Below are positions 15,426 to 23,285 of a stretch of 40,754 nt of DNA, one piece after another. The stretch spans positions 1 through 40,754 of the forward strand of contig NZ_JACJOO010000044.1 of the NCBI RefSeq assembly GCF_014695575.1. The letters run 5' to 3'. The notes under the pieces are model-generated. The model worked only from the letters and a program-made list of their open reading frames with translations, was not told where the DNA came from and made no database searches. Each line of letters begins with the position of its first letter. Position 1 is the first letter of the stretch. The stretch is from Leptolyngbya sp. FACHB-8 (GTDB taxonomy: Bacteria > Cyanobacteriota > Cyanobacteriia > Elainellales > Elainellaceae). The position numbers and the translations under genes were made by a program.

Positions 15426-15836
15426 TTAGAAGTGGAAACGATAGGTAATCCCGCCTTCCTCAGAAACATCAAAGGTTGCATTGAGTTCCTGAGCCTTTTC
15501 ATCCAGGTAGGTTTTAGCATCCGAAATAGGCATTCCCGTCTCCGCTGCTAATCGCAGGGGCGTAATGACGCCTCCGTTTGCCTGTAAAACTCGCAGGAAT
15601 GATTGTTCTAGTTTCTGTTCTTTACTCTCTTCAGCCTGCCCAGCTGTATGTCGTAAATTCCATACCAGTAACCCTGCTCCAACTAGTGGTGGTACACCTA
15701 AAACAAGGAGACCTAAGCCAGCTTCCTTATCCTCCTTCGTAGCATTCGGATTTGGTAGGAGGCATATAGCCCCAATTAGCATGGGTGCGCCGATAGCGAA
15801 GAGGAATCCGGCTAGAACTTTTTGAAAGAGTCGCAT
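15426..15836 (-). CDS. Small two-TM protein with a C-terminal winged-helix-like segment, unknown function
   Basis: About 136 residues. Two hydrophobic helices (VLAGFLFAIGAPMLIGAICL and LGLLVLGVPPLVGAGLLVW) are joined by a short acidic-basic loop (NPNATKEDKEAG), giving a membrane hairpin. The C-terminal cytoplasmic part (EQSFLRVLQANGGVITPLRL ... GMPISDAKTYLDEKAQEL) looks like a small helix-turn-helix/winged-helix fold used in regulatory or interaction domains. The ATG at 15836 is chosen because the longer frame to 15914 would overlap the upstream acetyltransferase gene; with it the gap is 29 bp, consistent with a two-gene leftward operon. Not assigned to a named family. Confidence 0.75.
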   Translation of the reverse strand: MRLFQKVLAGFLFAIGAPMLIGAICLLPNPNATKEDKEAGLGLLVLGVPPLVGAGLLVWNLRHTAGQAEESKEQKLEQSFLRVLQANGGVITPLRLAAETGMPISDAKTYLDEKAQELNATFDVSEEGGITYRFHF

Positions 15837-15865
15837 GGGTTTGAAGGTTCCTATAGGGGCGATCG

Positions 15866-16375
15866 CTACTCCAGTTGGTCGAACTCCGAGCGATATTTTA
15901 CTGTTCCAACACAATTTTCTAAGGCATCCGGTTCCAGTTCCAACACCATAAACGCTTCATTTGGAATGGGGTATTCACATTTCAACCTCTTTTCCTTAGC
16001 TGAAATAAAGCCAAATCGGGGGTAGTACTCTGGATGGCCTAGCACTACGACGGCTTTACACCCTAGACGAGAGCATTCTTCTAAACTCTGTTGAATCAGC
16101 AACGCCCCAATTCCTTGTCGCTGGTAACCCGGTAATACAGCCACGGGTGCCAGTCCCAAAACCAGTAAATTATCTGGGCATTTCCCGGCGATCGCCACTG
16201 GACTAAAGAAAACATGCCCAACAACGTGCCCCGATTCAACAGCCACAAAAGAAAGCGTAGAGGAAACACCTCGCAATTGATCGACTAAATTTGCCTCATC
16301 CTCTCGCCCAAATGCCGCCATATTGATCTGGCGAATTGCTTCAACATCTTCTGGTTTCTCAGCTCGAACTTCCAT
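15866..16375 (-). CDS. GNAT family N-acetyltransferase (YhbS-like)
   Basis: A 169-residue GCN5-related acetyltransferase. The acetyl-CoA loop is clear: LAPVAVLPGYQRQGIGALLI (75-94) with the RQGIGA P-loop-like turn. A second signature, VVLGHPEYYPRFGF (about 110-123), is typical of the YhbS-like subgroup. The N-terminus EVRAEKPEDVEAIRQINMAAF fits the first strand and helix of the fold, so the ATG at 16375 is secure. The acceptor is unknown. It precedes the small two-TM gene on the same strand by 29 bp, so the two are likely co-transcribed. The divergent neighbour is the MBOAT gene, with palindromes in between. Confidence 0.9.
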   Translation of the reverse strand: MEVRAEKPEDVEAIRQINMAAFGREDEANLVDQLRGVSSTLSFVAVESGHVVGHVFFSPVAIAGKCPDNLLVLGLAPVAVLPGYQRQGIGALLIQQSLEECSRLGCKAVVVLGHPEYYPRFGFISAKEKRLKCEYPIPNEAFMVLELEPDALENCVGTVKYRSEFDQLE

Positions 16376-16395
16376 AGCCCAGGATTCAAACTTCT

Positions 16396-16444
16396 GGTTG
16401 TTTTTGTGAGAGCCTTGCTCCGCGCGGCTCTCACAAAAACAACC
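16396..16444. repeat. Perfect 19-bp palindrome in a divergent spacer
   Basis: GGTTGTTTTTGTGAGAGCC (16396-16414) pairs perfectly with 16426-16444; the loop is TTGCTCCGCGC. It is of the T-run, GC-core, A-run type. It lies 20 bp upstream of the GNAT start, in the spacer between divergent genes, so it is not simply a 3'-end terminator. Confidence 0.85.
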
Positions 16445-16484
16445 GTGGTTAATTCAAGTGCAAAGCGCTGTAATTTCCACCATA

Positions 16485-16629
16485 CACCTCAGAGGACCGT
16501 ACTCTACAGGCGTAGTTGAGTGGAGTGAAAGGGCACGAAGTATCCCTCCACTCACTCAACTATGCTTCCGAGGTGCATGAATCGTTTTTTGAGGACGTAG
16601 ATGGTTGCGCGGCAAAACCACGCAACCAT
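16485..16629. repeat. Nested inverted repeats in the 374-bp spacer before the MBOAT gene
   Basis: Outer CACCTC (16485-16490) pairs with GAGGTG (16570-16575). Inside, GCGTAGTTGAGTG (16510-16522) pairs with CACTCAACTATGC (16553-16565, one mismatch). A second hairpin, ATGGTTGCG (16601-16609) with CGCAACCAT (16621-16629), follows. No reading frame of interest lies here. The function, whether promoter region, small RNA or degraded repeat element, is not determined. Confidence 0.5.
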
Positions 16630-16749
16630 TCACGCAGGAAGTCTATTGGAAAAAACTGGCAAATCTGGTCGGGTTGGGGGTAGCAAGTTAAGAAGGATGA
16701 GATACAGTTATTCGACGTAGCGACACAGCGTAGTACCTCCGACAGCCCT

Positions 16750-18246
16750 ATGCGATTTCTCTCAATCCTTTATGGTTTATTCCTCCTCAGCGTGATGGGG
16801 TTGTTCTGGTCTGTGGAGGGGCGATCGCTCAAGCTAGTCGTGCTCTTGATGGCTAGCCTCGTCTTCTACAGCTCCTTACAAATCCAGTACGTGCCGCTGT
16901 TGCTGGTCATGATGTGGCTAACCTATCAGATCGGGCTGGCCCTCGGAACGCCAATGGACTGGCGGGTCGAGGATGAGCGCTGGCAATTTGCACAGCATGA
17001 CTGGAACCGTCGCCGTCTCAGCATGTTAATCGTTGGGATTGTCCTCAACGTTCTGCTGCTGCTGGGCTTTAAGTATGTGCCCTTCTTGCTGTCGTCAGTT
17101 CATGCTGTATTAAACCTGCCCGCCGCCGAAACAGGAGCGGCATGGTTTAGCCAGAACTTGCTAGCACCTCTCGGAATCAGCTTCTTCTGCTTCGAGTGTA
17201 TTGCCTACCTGATTGATGTCTATCGGGGCGCACCTCCAACTTACAGTCTGCTGAAATTCGCCTCCTACAAGCTGTTCTTCCCAAAACTTATTTCGGGTCC
17301 CATCACTCGCTTCCATCCCTGGGCCGCCCAACTGCAAGAAGTACAGTTTCCCCAGGTTTCACAGATTGTCGAAGGGCTCTGGCTGATTGCCTGTGGAGCC
17401 ATTAAAAAGCTACTGCTGGCTGATCACCTGGCGACCCTGGTTAATCTGAGCTTTGAGAGCCTGGAGCGGGCTGGAAGTGGAGATTTGTGGTTGGCGATCG
17501 CTGCCTACGGGTTCCAGCTCTACCTCGACTTTAGCGGCTACGTGGACATGGCCCGAGGCTCCGCCATTTTGTTAGGCATTGAGCTGCCGCAAAACTTCAA
17601 CTTCCCCTACTTCTGTACCAGCATTGCCGACTTTTGGCGTCGCTGGCACATGACCCTGGGAGATTGGCTGCGCAACTATCTCTACTTCCCCCTGGGAGGC
17701 TCCCGGCAAGGTGTTGCTCGTACTTGCTTGAACCTGATAATCGTGATGATCATTGCAGGCATCTGGCACGGGGCCGCCTGGGGCTTTGTGGTGTGGGGAG
17801 CCTTACACGGCCTATTTTTGGTGATTCATCGTCTGACCGATGTCATCACGAAAGAAGCGCCCGCGCTGGCTAAATTTTGGCAGCATCCGGTGGGTGTTGT
17901 GCTGGGTTGGGGGGTCACACAGGCCTCCGTCTTCTTTGCCTGGATCTTTTTCCGATTGCCCAACTTAAGTGAATCGGGCATGGTCATCCAACGGCTCTGG
18001 GGCCACCCGGCAGATGCACAATTTGCCCAGAAGATTTATGTGGAAGCGTTGGGGAGCGATCGTCTTCAAATCGCAGCTCTCCTGGTCGCTCTCTTTGTGG
18101 GTATGGGCATTGCCTACCTGTTCCATCGAGGCTTCAAGCTAAAGCTAAGTTTGCCGCTGAAGTTGTTGTTAATTCCATCCTGCTTGCTGCTGGCCTGGCT
18201 GATGGCTCCCAACGAAAGCCCGCCATACATCTATTTCGACTTCTAA
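16750..18246 (+). CDS. MBOAT family membrane-bound O-acyltransferase (AlgI/DltB-like)
   Basis: A 498-residue polytopic membrane protein that transfers acyl groups, in AlgI-like enzymes acetyl groups onto exported polysaccharide. About 10-12 hydrophobic helices are visible. The catalytic core is intact: FWRRWHMTLGDWLRNYLYFP with His300, and IAGIWHGAAWGFVVWGALHG with His340, matching the two essential histidines of AlgI. LISGPITRF and LYLDFSGYVDMARG are further family signatures. AlgI proteins normally work with an SGNH-fold partner (AlgX/AlgJ); none is adjacent here. Polysaccharide genes lie about 2.5 kb downstream, which suggests surface sugar modification (inference). The ATG at 16750 directly begins the first helix. 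Rightward, single gene, with a MITE-like element 36 bp after the stop. Confidence 0.93.
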   Translation: MRFLSILYGLFLLSVMGLFWSVEGRSLKLVVLLMASLVFYSSLQIQYVPLLLVMMWLTYQIGLALGTPMDWRVEDERWQFAQHDWNRRRLSMLIVGIVLNVLLLLGFKYVPFLLSSVHAVLNLPAAETGAAWFSQNLLAPLGISFFCFECIAYLIDVYRGAPPTYSLLKFASYKLFFPKLISGPITRFHPWAAQLQEVQFPQVSQIVEGLWLIACGAIKKLLLADHLATLVNLSFESLERAGSGDLWLAIAAYGFQLYLDFSGYVDMARGSAILLGIELPQNFNFPYFCTSIADFWRRWHMTLGDWLRNYLYFPLGGSRQGVARTCLNLIIVMIIAGIWHGAAWGFVVWGALHGLFLVIHRLTDVITKEAPALAKFWQHPVGVVLGWGVTQASVFFAWIFFRLPNLSESGMVIQRLWGHPADAQFAQKIYVEALGSDRLQIAALLVALFVGMGIAYLFHRGFKLKLSLPLKLLLIPSCLLLAWLMAPNESPPYIYFDF

Positions 18247-18281
18247 ACGGTCGAATAAGTAGCTCAGCCTGATCAAGCATA

Positions 18282-18384
18282 AGGAGATTTCCAGATAAGA
18301 ACTTACCCATTATTTGGAAAAAAGGCGCGGCTTCGCCGCGCCTTTTTTCCAAATAATGGGGATATTGTTTCTCAGAAATCTCCT
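18282..18384. mobile_element. MITE-like palindromic element, copy A (103 bp)
   Basis: The ends AGGAGATTTC (18282-18291) and GAAATCTCCT (18375-18384) are perfect 10-bp inverted repeats. Inside, CAGATAAGAACTT on the left and GATATTGTTTCTCA on the right are asymmetric. The centre is a perfect palindrome with 26-bp arms (18306-18331, 18335-18360) and loop TTC, whose core GGAAAAAAGGCGCGGC forms an A-stem-T terminator. Nearly identical to copy B at 33273 and frame-related to copy C at 40537. No coding capacity. Confidence 0.85.
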
Positions 18385-18470
18385 AAGACCAAACAATGGT
18401 GTGCACGCCCACGAAGCAGGCGGCACACCATTTGTTTAACCAAGCTGAGTATTCTGAGTTGGGGCCAAGG

Positions 18471-18491
18471 GCTTATCTCGAACTGAGGTTA
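18471..18491 (+). repeat. Partial copy of a dispersed extragenic repeat
   Basis: Reads GCTTATCTCGAACTGAGGTTA, matching the 3' half of the repeats at 31546 and 38189, which lack gene context here too. The upstream CAAAATGGGCACTT half is not preserved; GGGGCCAAGG stands in its place. Confidence 0.55.
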
Positions 18492-18578
18492 CTGAGTGTG
18501 TGTGATTCACTAACTCCCAACAAAATGGGGTTAGTTCTGAGCAGGTTTAAAGCCAAACTTGGTTTCTGTTAGTAAAAC

Positions 18579-18688
18579 TTTTGCACACATTCTGCACAAA
18601 GTGCAGAACTAGGACCATGGATGAGTTTTATAGCAACACGATCGCGCTCATTTTGCGTCATTTTTACATGTGCAAAATCCGTGCAAAA
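18579..18688. promoter_or_regulatory. Array of TTTTGCACA-type sites, operator- or iteron-like
   Basis: Forward sites TTTTGCACA (18579) and TTCTGCACA (18590) are 11 bp apart. TTCTGCAC/GTGCAGAA (18590-18608) is a perfect 8-bp inverted repeat with spacer AAA. Reverse sites TGTGCAAAA (18669) and CGTGCAAAA (18680) are again 11 bp apart, and TTTTGCGTCA lies at 18651. The two pairs mirror each other across about 70 bp. Spacing of one helical turn suggests cooperative protein binding. It lies about 620 bp upstream of psbA in a gene-free region. Confidence 0.5.
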
Positions 18689-18848
18689 TTACTAGCGCTT
18701 TAGTAAAGGCCGTTGAAGTGTTCAGGCATCTATGGATCACCTTATTTGCAGAGGGAAAAGGGAGCTGTGTAAGGTTCTAAGCACTCTCCGCAGTTGATTT
18801 GAAGGAGTCGTGGCGATCGCCCTATACTTCTTTCAAAACAGCGTTAAA

Positions 18849-18878
18849 GTTAACAAACTCTAGAGTCTGTTTGTATCA
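18849..18878 (+). promoter_or_regulatory. Candidate promoter in the psbA upstream region
   Basis: TTAACA, an 18-bp spacer containing the palindrome CTCTAGAG, then TATCAT. The consensus match is fair. It is about 430 bp before psbA and no gene starts nearby, so it would drive a long leader or a small RNA. Tentative. Confidence 0.25.
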
Positions 18879-19234
18879 TTGCCTCATTTAATCCCATACG
18901 TCAGCGAACAGGGCACTAAATACAGTGAAACGATTGCAGGGCAGGAGTTGTATGCTCAGCAAGGATTGAGCTCGATTATCCTAAAGTACCCGCAAATCAA
19001 TCATTTGGGCAGGCTCTAAAAGCGAGTTTCTATTCGCATAAATATCATTTCAGTTACCAATCTTTAGAATTAGTTACAAAGCTCGAATAAGGTTTAGAAC
19101 GGTTTGATAGCTTCGACAAAAACTGGAATGGTTCTAGAGCAAGCTATTGAGATAATTATTAAGGATTATGGAAGAAGGATATCAGTCCTTTCTTTACGAA
19201 ATTTTGTGAAGACTACTAGAAATGTTTGTGCATC

Positions 19235-19271
19235 TATAACTACTATCAAATTGAAGATTTTTAACATCTTC
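19235..19271 (+). promoter_or_regulatory. Candidate psbA -10 box and 5'-leader hairpin
   Basis: TATAAC at 19235-19240 is a good -10 box with no clear -35, a pattern known for light-regulated psbA promoters. Downstream, GAAGAT (19253-19258) pairs with ATCTTC (19266-19271) in what would be the leader, with further T-A and G-T pairs at the base. An AU-rich stretch without a Shine-Dalgarno leads to the ATG. The start site is not determinable here. Confidence 0.4.
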
Positions 19272-19308
19272 GATTCATTCTTTTCCTACACTGCATTTAT
19301 TCCTAATT

Positions 19309-20391
19309 ATGACGACTACCCTTCAACGGCGCGATAGCGCCAGCGCGTGGGAGCGATTTTGCAATTGGGTCACCAGCGTTAACAACCGGATTTATATCGG
19401 TTGGTTTGGCGTTCTGATGATCCCTTGCCTGCTCACTGCAACCATCTGCTACATCATCGCTTTCGTCGCGGCTCCTCCTGTGGACATCGACGGTATCCGT
19501 GAGCCTGTTGCAGGTTCTCTGCTCTACGGCAACAACATCATCACTGGCGCGGTTGTTCCTTCTTCCAACGCCATTGGTCTGCACTTCTACCCCATCTGGG
19601 AAGCTGCTTCCCTCGATGAGTGGCTCTACAACGGTGGTCCTTACCAACTGGTTGTGTTCCACTTCCTGATTGGGATCTTTGCTTACATGGGTCGTCAGTG
19701 GGAACTGAGCTACCGCCTCGGTATGCGTCCCTGGATCTGCGTTGCTTACAGCGCACCTCTGGCTGCCGCTACTTCAGTTTTCTTGATCTACCCCATTGGT
19801 CAGGGTTCCTTCTCTGACGGGATGCCCCTGGGTATTTCCGGTACCTTCAACTTCATGTTCGTGTTCCAGGCAGAGCACAACATTCTGATGCACCCCTTCC
19901 ACATGCTGGGCGTAGCGGGTGTGTTCGGTGGTTCTCTGTTCTCTGCGATGCACGGTTCTTTGGTGACTTCTTCTCTGGTGCGTGAGACCACCGAGACCGA
20001 GTCTCAGAACTACGGTTACAAGTTTGGACAAGAAGAAGAGACCTACAACATCGTGGCAGCCCACGGTTACTTCGGTCGTCTGATTTTCCAATACGCCTCT
20101 TTCAACAACTCTCGCGCACTGCACTTCTTCTTGGGTGCATGGCCTGTAGTATGTATCTGGTTCACCGCGCTGGGTATCAGCACGATGGCATTCAACCTGA
20201 ACGGGTTCAACTTCAACCAGTCGATTCTGGATTCTCAAGGTCGCGTTGTTGCAACTTGGGCGGACGTTCTGAACCGCGCGAACCTGGGTATGGAAGTGAT
20301 GCACGAGCGCAACGCTCACAACTTCCCTCTCGACCTGGCCTCTGGCGATGAGATGCCTGTTGCTCTGACGGCTCCCAGCATCAACGGCTAA
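19309..20391 (+). CDS. psbA: Photosystem II reaction-centre protein D1
   Basis: Full-length D1 of 360 residues, core of photosystem II in the thylakoid membrane; with D2 it binds P680, pheophytin, QB and most ligands of the Mn4CaO5 cluster. Key residues are all present: Y161, D170, E189, H190, H198 (P680 ligand), H215 and H272 (non-heme iron), S264 and F255 (QB pocket), H332, E333, H337, D342 and A344. The C-terminal 16-residue extension after A344 is to be removed by CtpA. Residue 130 is Gln, the form typical of the constitutive/low-light D1:1 isoform rather than the high-light Glu130 form. The ATG at 19309 gives the conserved MTTTLQRR start. Single rightward gene with a strong terminator at 20444. 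Codon use is biased, as expected for a highly expressed gene. Confidence 0.99.
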   Translation: MTTTLQRRDSASAWERFCNWVTSVNNRIYIGWFGVLMIPCLLTATICYIIAFVAAPPVDIDGIREPVAGSLLYGNNIITGAVVPSSNAIGLHFYPIWEAASLDEWLYNGGPYQLVVFHFLIGIFAYMGRQWELSYRLGMRPWICVAYSAPLAAATSVFLIYPIGQGSFSDGMPLGISGTFNFMFVFQAEHNILMHPFHMLGVAGVFGGSLFSAMHGSLVTSSLVRETTETESQNYGYKFGQEEETYNIVAAHGYFGRLIFQYASFNNSRALHFFLGAWPVVCIWFTALGISTMAFNLNGFNFNQSILDSQGRVVATWADVLNRANLGMEVMHERNAHNFPLDLASGDEMPVALTAPSING

Positions 20392-20443
20392 GGCTTGCAC
20401 ATAGGATTCTTTGAAACCTAAAGCTGTGCATTAAGCTGAATGC

Positions 20444-20473
20444 AAGACGGCCCCTAATAGGGGCCGTCTTTTT
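20444..20473 (+). terminator. Rho-independent terminator of psbA
   Basis: AAGACGGCCCC (20444-20454) pairs perfectly with GGGGCCGTCTT (20460-20470) around TAATA and is followed by a T run (TCTTTTT in total). It lies 53 bp after the psbA stop. Confidence 0.9.
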
Positions 20474-20519
20474 GCTAGGGTCACATCTTGCGCCTATAGC
20501 CCTGGCCCGATTAGTTAGG

Positions 20520-20609
20520 ACACGTTATTTTTTGAGAAGCCATACTCCGTATGGCTTCTCAAAAAATAACGTGTTTGGTTCTCGGCACGTAGTGCTGTAA
20601 AAACCAAAC
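20520..20609. repeat. 26-bp-arm perfect palindrome followed by a second hairpin
   Basis: The arms 20520-20545 and 20549-20574 are perfect with the 3-nt loop TCC; the layout has T6 on the left and A6 on the right. Overlapping its end, GTTTGGTT (20573-20580) pairs with AACCAAAC (20602-20609), with an inner GGCAC/GTGCT stem. It lies between psbA and the glycosyltransferase gene, both rightward. Confidence 0.85.
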
Positions 20610-20668
20610 ATGCATAGCAGCTTGTGTAAAGCGGGTATTCTACTAACACCCGTTGGAAACCAGATCGG

Positions 20669-22828
20669 ATGGACGCAACAACGATTTTAGATCAGGGCGA
20701 ATTGGCGATCGCCCAGGGCAACTTTGAAGCCGCAATTGCCTACTACCAAGACTGCATCCCATCCGATGAAGGCTGCATCTGGCCCCTAGGGGTAGCCTAC
20801 GTGCTCAATGGGGATGAAGAAACTGCCCAAGCTGTATGGATGGAGGCGATCGCCTCTCTAGATCCCGATACTGTGGGCAAAACGTTAGCAGCCCTGTTCT
20901 CCTGTCTGGTAACCGAAGCAGAACGTCAGCTTCAGCAGCGACGCTTTGAGCCAGCGGAACGAGCCTTTCGGCAAGCGTTGGAATTGGAGCCCGAATCAAC
21001 GCAAGCCCTGATGGGGTTGGGTAGCGCACTGGCCCAACAGGGGCTCTATGAAAGCGCCTGTGAGGCATGGAGTACAGTGACGGCTCTGGAGCCCTCTTTT
21101 ATTCCGGCCTATGTTGCGTTAGGGCAAACCTATCAGGCTTTAAGGGAATGGCCTGCGGCGATCGCTGCCTATCAAGCATTATTGACGCACAAGCCAGACC
21201 ATAGTGATATTCACCATCGGTTAGGACAATGTTTGTTACGAATAGGGGAAGCCGAGAGGGCGATCGCCCATTTAGAACAGGCCATCCAGCACTCGCCGAA
21301 CCCTAGCACTCTCTCTGGCGACCTGGGATGGGCCTGGTTACGGTGGGGAAATCCAGCAACAGCGATGCAGTACTGGCAGCACATCTCCCCTCAACTTGCT
21401 CGCTTCATCACTGATTACCTGGCATGGGAAACTCAGCTTCAGGAGGGCGATCGCAGTACAGCTCACCTGCGGTTAAACAGGGCTTTCCTGCAAGCGTTGG
21501 TAACGGGTAATACGGCGGATGCCACCGTAGCTTTGAACCAACTGCTGCAACGCATGGGGTGGAATGCAGGCATTACACCAGCCCTGGAACTGGTTTCCAA
21601 TAGCATCACAACGTTACCTTTGCAAACCTTAGCCAAGCCAGAATCCAGCTTGCAACAGCCGGATTCTATAACCTCTACAAGTGGTGAGGTCAACGCTCCT
21701 ACAGGGTTCTACGAAACCACCGCAGAATGGGCGCAGACTCATCCCGAAGCGAGCTATCAGCCACTACAGCCGCCTTCGCTCATGCCGTTGTGCCCACCCC
21801 ATGCAGAAGAAGCCGAAATCCATCCCAGCTTTCGCTTCGGCAGCCAGGTTCCCCTGCCAGGAGCCTTCGTCGTAATAGTTCCAGAAGGCCGTTACTGGAT
21901 TGAGGAGAATCACCAGGTGGCAGCGATCGCCGCCGATAACCACATCCTGGGGGACGTGTCGCCCTTTTCTCCAATTCTCAGCCCTGGCCATCCCGACGCC
22001 CACCCCAGCCGTCATCCCCTCCTGCGTCGTGCCACTTTGCCCGCACCTCAAAAAATCGATGGGCGTGTCGCCATTCTCTCAGGCCTCTCCAACTCCGTCT
22101 ATTTCCACTGGATGTTAGATCTACTGCCACGCTTCGAGCTATTGCGTCAGGCAGGCATTACGCCCGAGCAAGTGGATTACTATCTGGTGGACACGAAGCA
22201 TCCCTTCCAGAAAGAAACCCTGGAGCAATTGGGCATTCCTTTGGAGAAAGCCATTTCTCCGGAACTGGTACCGCATTTGGAAGCGCGATCGCTCATCCTG
22301 CCCTCCTTTCCTGCCAGTATCTCCTGGATGCCCGAGTGGGCCTGCGACTTCCTGCGCCAGGCTTTTCTAGGAGACGCTACTAATCAGCCCGGCTCAGGCC
22401 GCCGGCTCTACATTAGCCGTGCCCAGGCCAGTGTGCGACGGCTCATCAATGAACCCCAAGTTTTGAGTGCTCTAAAGCCCTGGGGTTTTGAAACAATTCA
22501 CCTGGAAAATTTTTCTGTTCAGGAACAAGCGTGCTTGTTTGCCCAAGCAGAGGTCATTGTTACTCTGCATGGCAGCGGTTTGACCAATCTTGTCTTCTGT
22601 CAGCCAGCGACCACTGTAATTGAACTGTTTTCGCCGGAGTATGTCTATCCCTGTTACTGGCTCGTCGCTAACTGGAGACATCTAAAATATCACTACCTAC
22701 TGGGCCAAGTTCCAGAAGGTCTTTTCCTACACCAAATGCTATATCCCGATTCTCGCCAGGAGGATGTCTGGGTGGAGCCGGAGCACCTGCTAGAAACGTT
22801 GCAAAAGCTCGGCATTAAACCAGTTTAA
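20669..22828 (+). CDS. TPR-repeat protein fused to a GT61 (DUF563) glycosyltransferase domain
   Basis: A 719-residue, probably cytoplasmic or membrane-associated enzyme. Residues 1-240 are tetratricopeptide repeats (for example AERAFRQALELEPESTQALM and AIAAYQALLTHKPDHSDIH). After a low-complexity linker (about 310-380), residues about 395-719 form a family 61 glycosyltransferase domain: SGLSNSVYFHWMLDLLPRFE (471-490), RRLYISRAQA (578-587), and the late VTLHGSGLTNLVFC (631-644) with the conserved His-Gly-x-Gly and Asn. Such enzymes transfer sugars during capsule or exopolysaccharide synthesis. The convergent downstream gene is a Wzc-like polysaccharide kinase, which supports this role (inference). 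The ATG at 20669 is the first start and gives a complete first TPR. The donor and acceptor sugars are unknown. Confidence 0.88.
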   Translation: MDATTILDQGELAIAQGNFEAAIAYYQDCIPSDEGCIWPLGVAYVLNGDEETAQAVWMEAIASLDPDTVGKTLAALFSCLVTEAERQLQQRRFEPAERAFRQALELEPESTQALMGLGSALAQQGLYESACEAWSTVTALEPSFIPAYVALGQTYQALREWPAAIAAYQALLTHKPDHSDIHHRLGQCLLRIGEAERAIAHLEQAIQHSPNPSTLSGDLGWAWLRWGNPATAMQYWQHISPQLARFITDYLAWETQLQEGDRSTAHLRLNRAFLQALVTGNTADATVALNQLLQRMGWNAGITPALELVSNSITTLPLQTLAKPESSLQQPDSITSTSGEVNAPTGFYETTAEWAQTHPEASYQPLQPPSLMPLCPPHAEEAEIHPSFRFGSQVPLPGAFVVIVPEGRYWIEENHQVAAIAADNHILGDVSPFSPILSPGHPDAHPSRHPLLRRATLPAPQKIDGRVAILSGLSNSVYFHWMLDLLPRFELLRQAGITPEQVDYYLVDTKHPFQKETLEQLGIPLEKAISPELVPHLEARSLILPSFPASISWMPEWACDFLRQAFLGDATNQPGSGRRLYISRAQASVRRLINEPQVLSALKPWGFETIHLENFSVQEQACLFAQAEVIVTLHGSGLTNLVFCQPATTVIELFSPEYVYPCYWLVANWRHLKYHYLLGQVPEGLFLHQMLYPDSRQEDVWVEPEHLLETLQKLGIKPV

Positions 22829-22835
22829 AAAAATA

Positions 22836-22863
22836 AAACCCCTGGCCGCGAAACCAGAGGTTT
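22836..22863 (+). terminator. Hairpin just after the GT61 gene
   Basis: AAACCCCTGG (22836-22845) pairs with CCAGAGGTTT (22854-22863) with one mismatch, 8 bp after the stop. An A-rich 5' side and T3 at the end fit a weak intrinsic terminator. Confidence 0.55.
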
Positions 22864-23154
22864 GAATCAGGGTGCATCTACCACTCCACTTTTCCTAAAG
22901 AGAGCACCTTCATCAGGATAATTTTGTCCCACTTCTCTCAAAATCTTCGCTTTACCAGAGTTCATAGTGACTCCACTGTGTATAGCAATGTGCAAGTGCG
23001 TTAAGTACAGCAACGGTGGCGTGGGGCACAAAAGGCTCCACACCACCGTACTTAATCAGCGGTAACAGGGTTTCTGGTCTGCCATTCTTTTTGTAGAAGT
23101 AGCGGTGGGGTTTCTACTTTCACAAAAAAATTTTGATCCTTAGTGCATTAGTTC

Positions 23155-23229
23155 GGACAGTTTTTCTGAAACCCTTGATTTTGCGTGCGCGAAGCGCACG
23201 CAAAATCAAGGGTTTCAGAAAAACTGTCC
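23155..23229. repeat. 75-bp perfect palindrome (36-bp arms, GAA loop)
   Basis: The arms 23155-23190 and 23194-23229 are identical by inverse complement over all 36 positions; the loop is GAA and the apex reads GCGAAGC (23189-23195). Internal layout TTGATTTT, GCGTGCGC, GAA, GCGCACGC, AAAATCAA places it in the T-core-A family. It is the longest palindrome in the window, between the convergent GT61 and Wzc-like genes. Confidence 0.95.
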
Positions 23230-23241
23230 AGAGTATTGTTA

Positions 23242-23278
23242 GTGTTGAAAAGCCATAGAAACGACAGCTTTTCAACAC
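23242..23278 (-). terminator. 12-bp hairpin at the 3' end of the Wzc-like gene
   Basis: GTGTTGAAAAGC (23242-23253) pairs perfectly with GCTTTTCAACAC (23267-23278), 7 bp beyond the leftward stop. A probable mRNA end for the leftward gene. Confidence 0.6.
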
Positions 23279-23285
23279 GACCCTA

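Noticed and set aside
18895-19020. Short frame ending ...KYPQINHLGRL before psbA as a gene remnant
   Set aside because: About 45 codons, no ATG, no recognised similarity; could be chance.
19104-19337. Rightward 77-residue frame overlapping the psbA start
   Set aside because: It overlaps the psbA leader and start, has a low-complexity composition and no ribosome-binding site.
19774-20400. Leftward 208-residue frame antisense to psbA
   Set aside because: A by-product of psbA codon bias; the sequence is Val/His/Arg-rich without family resemblance.
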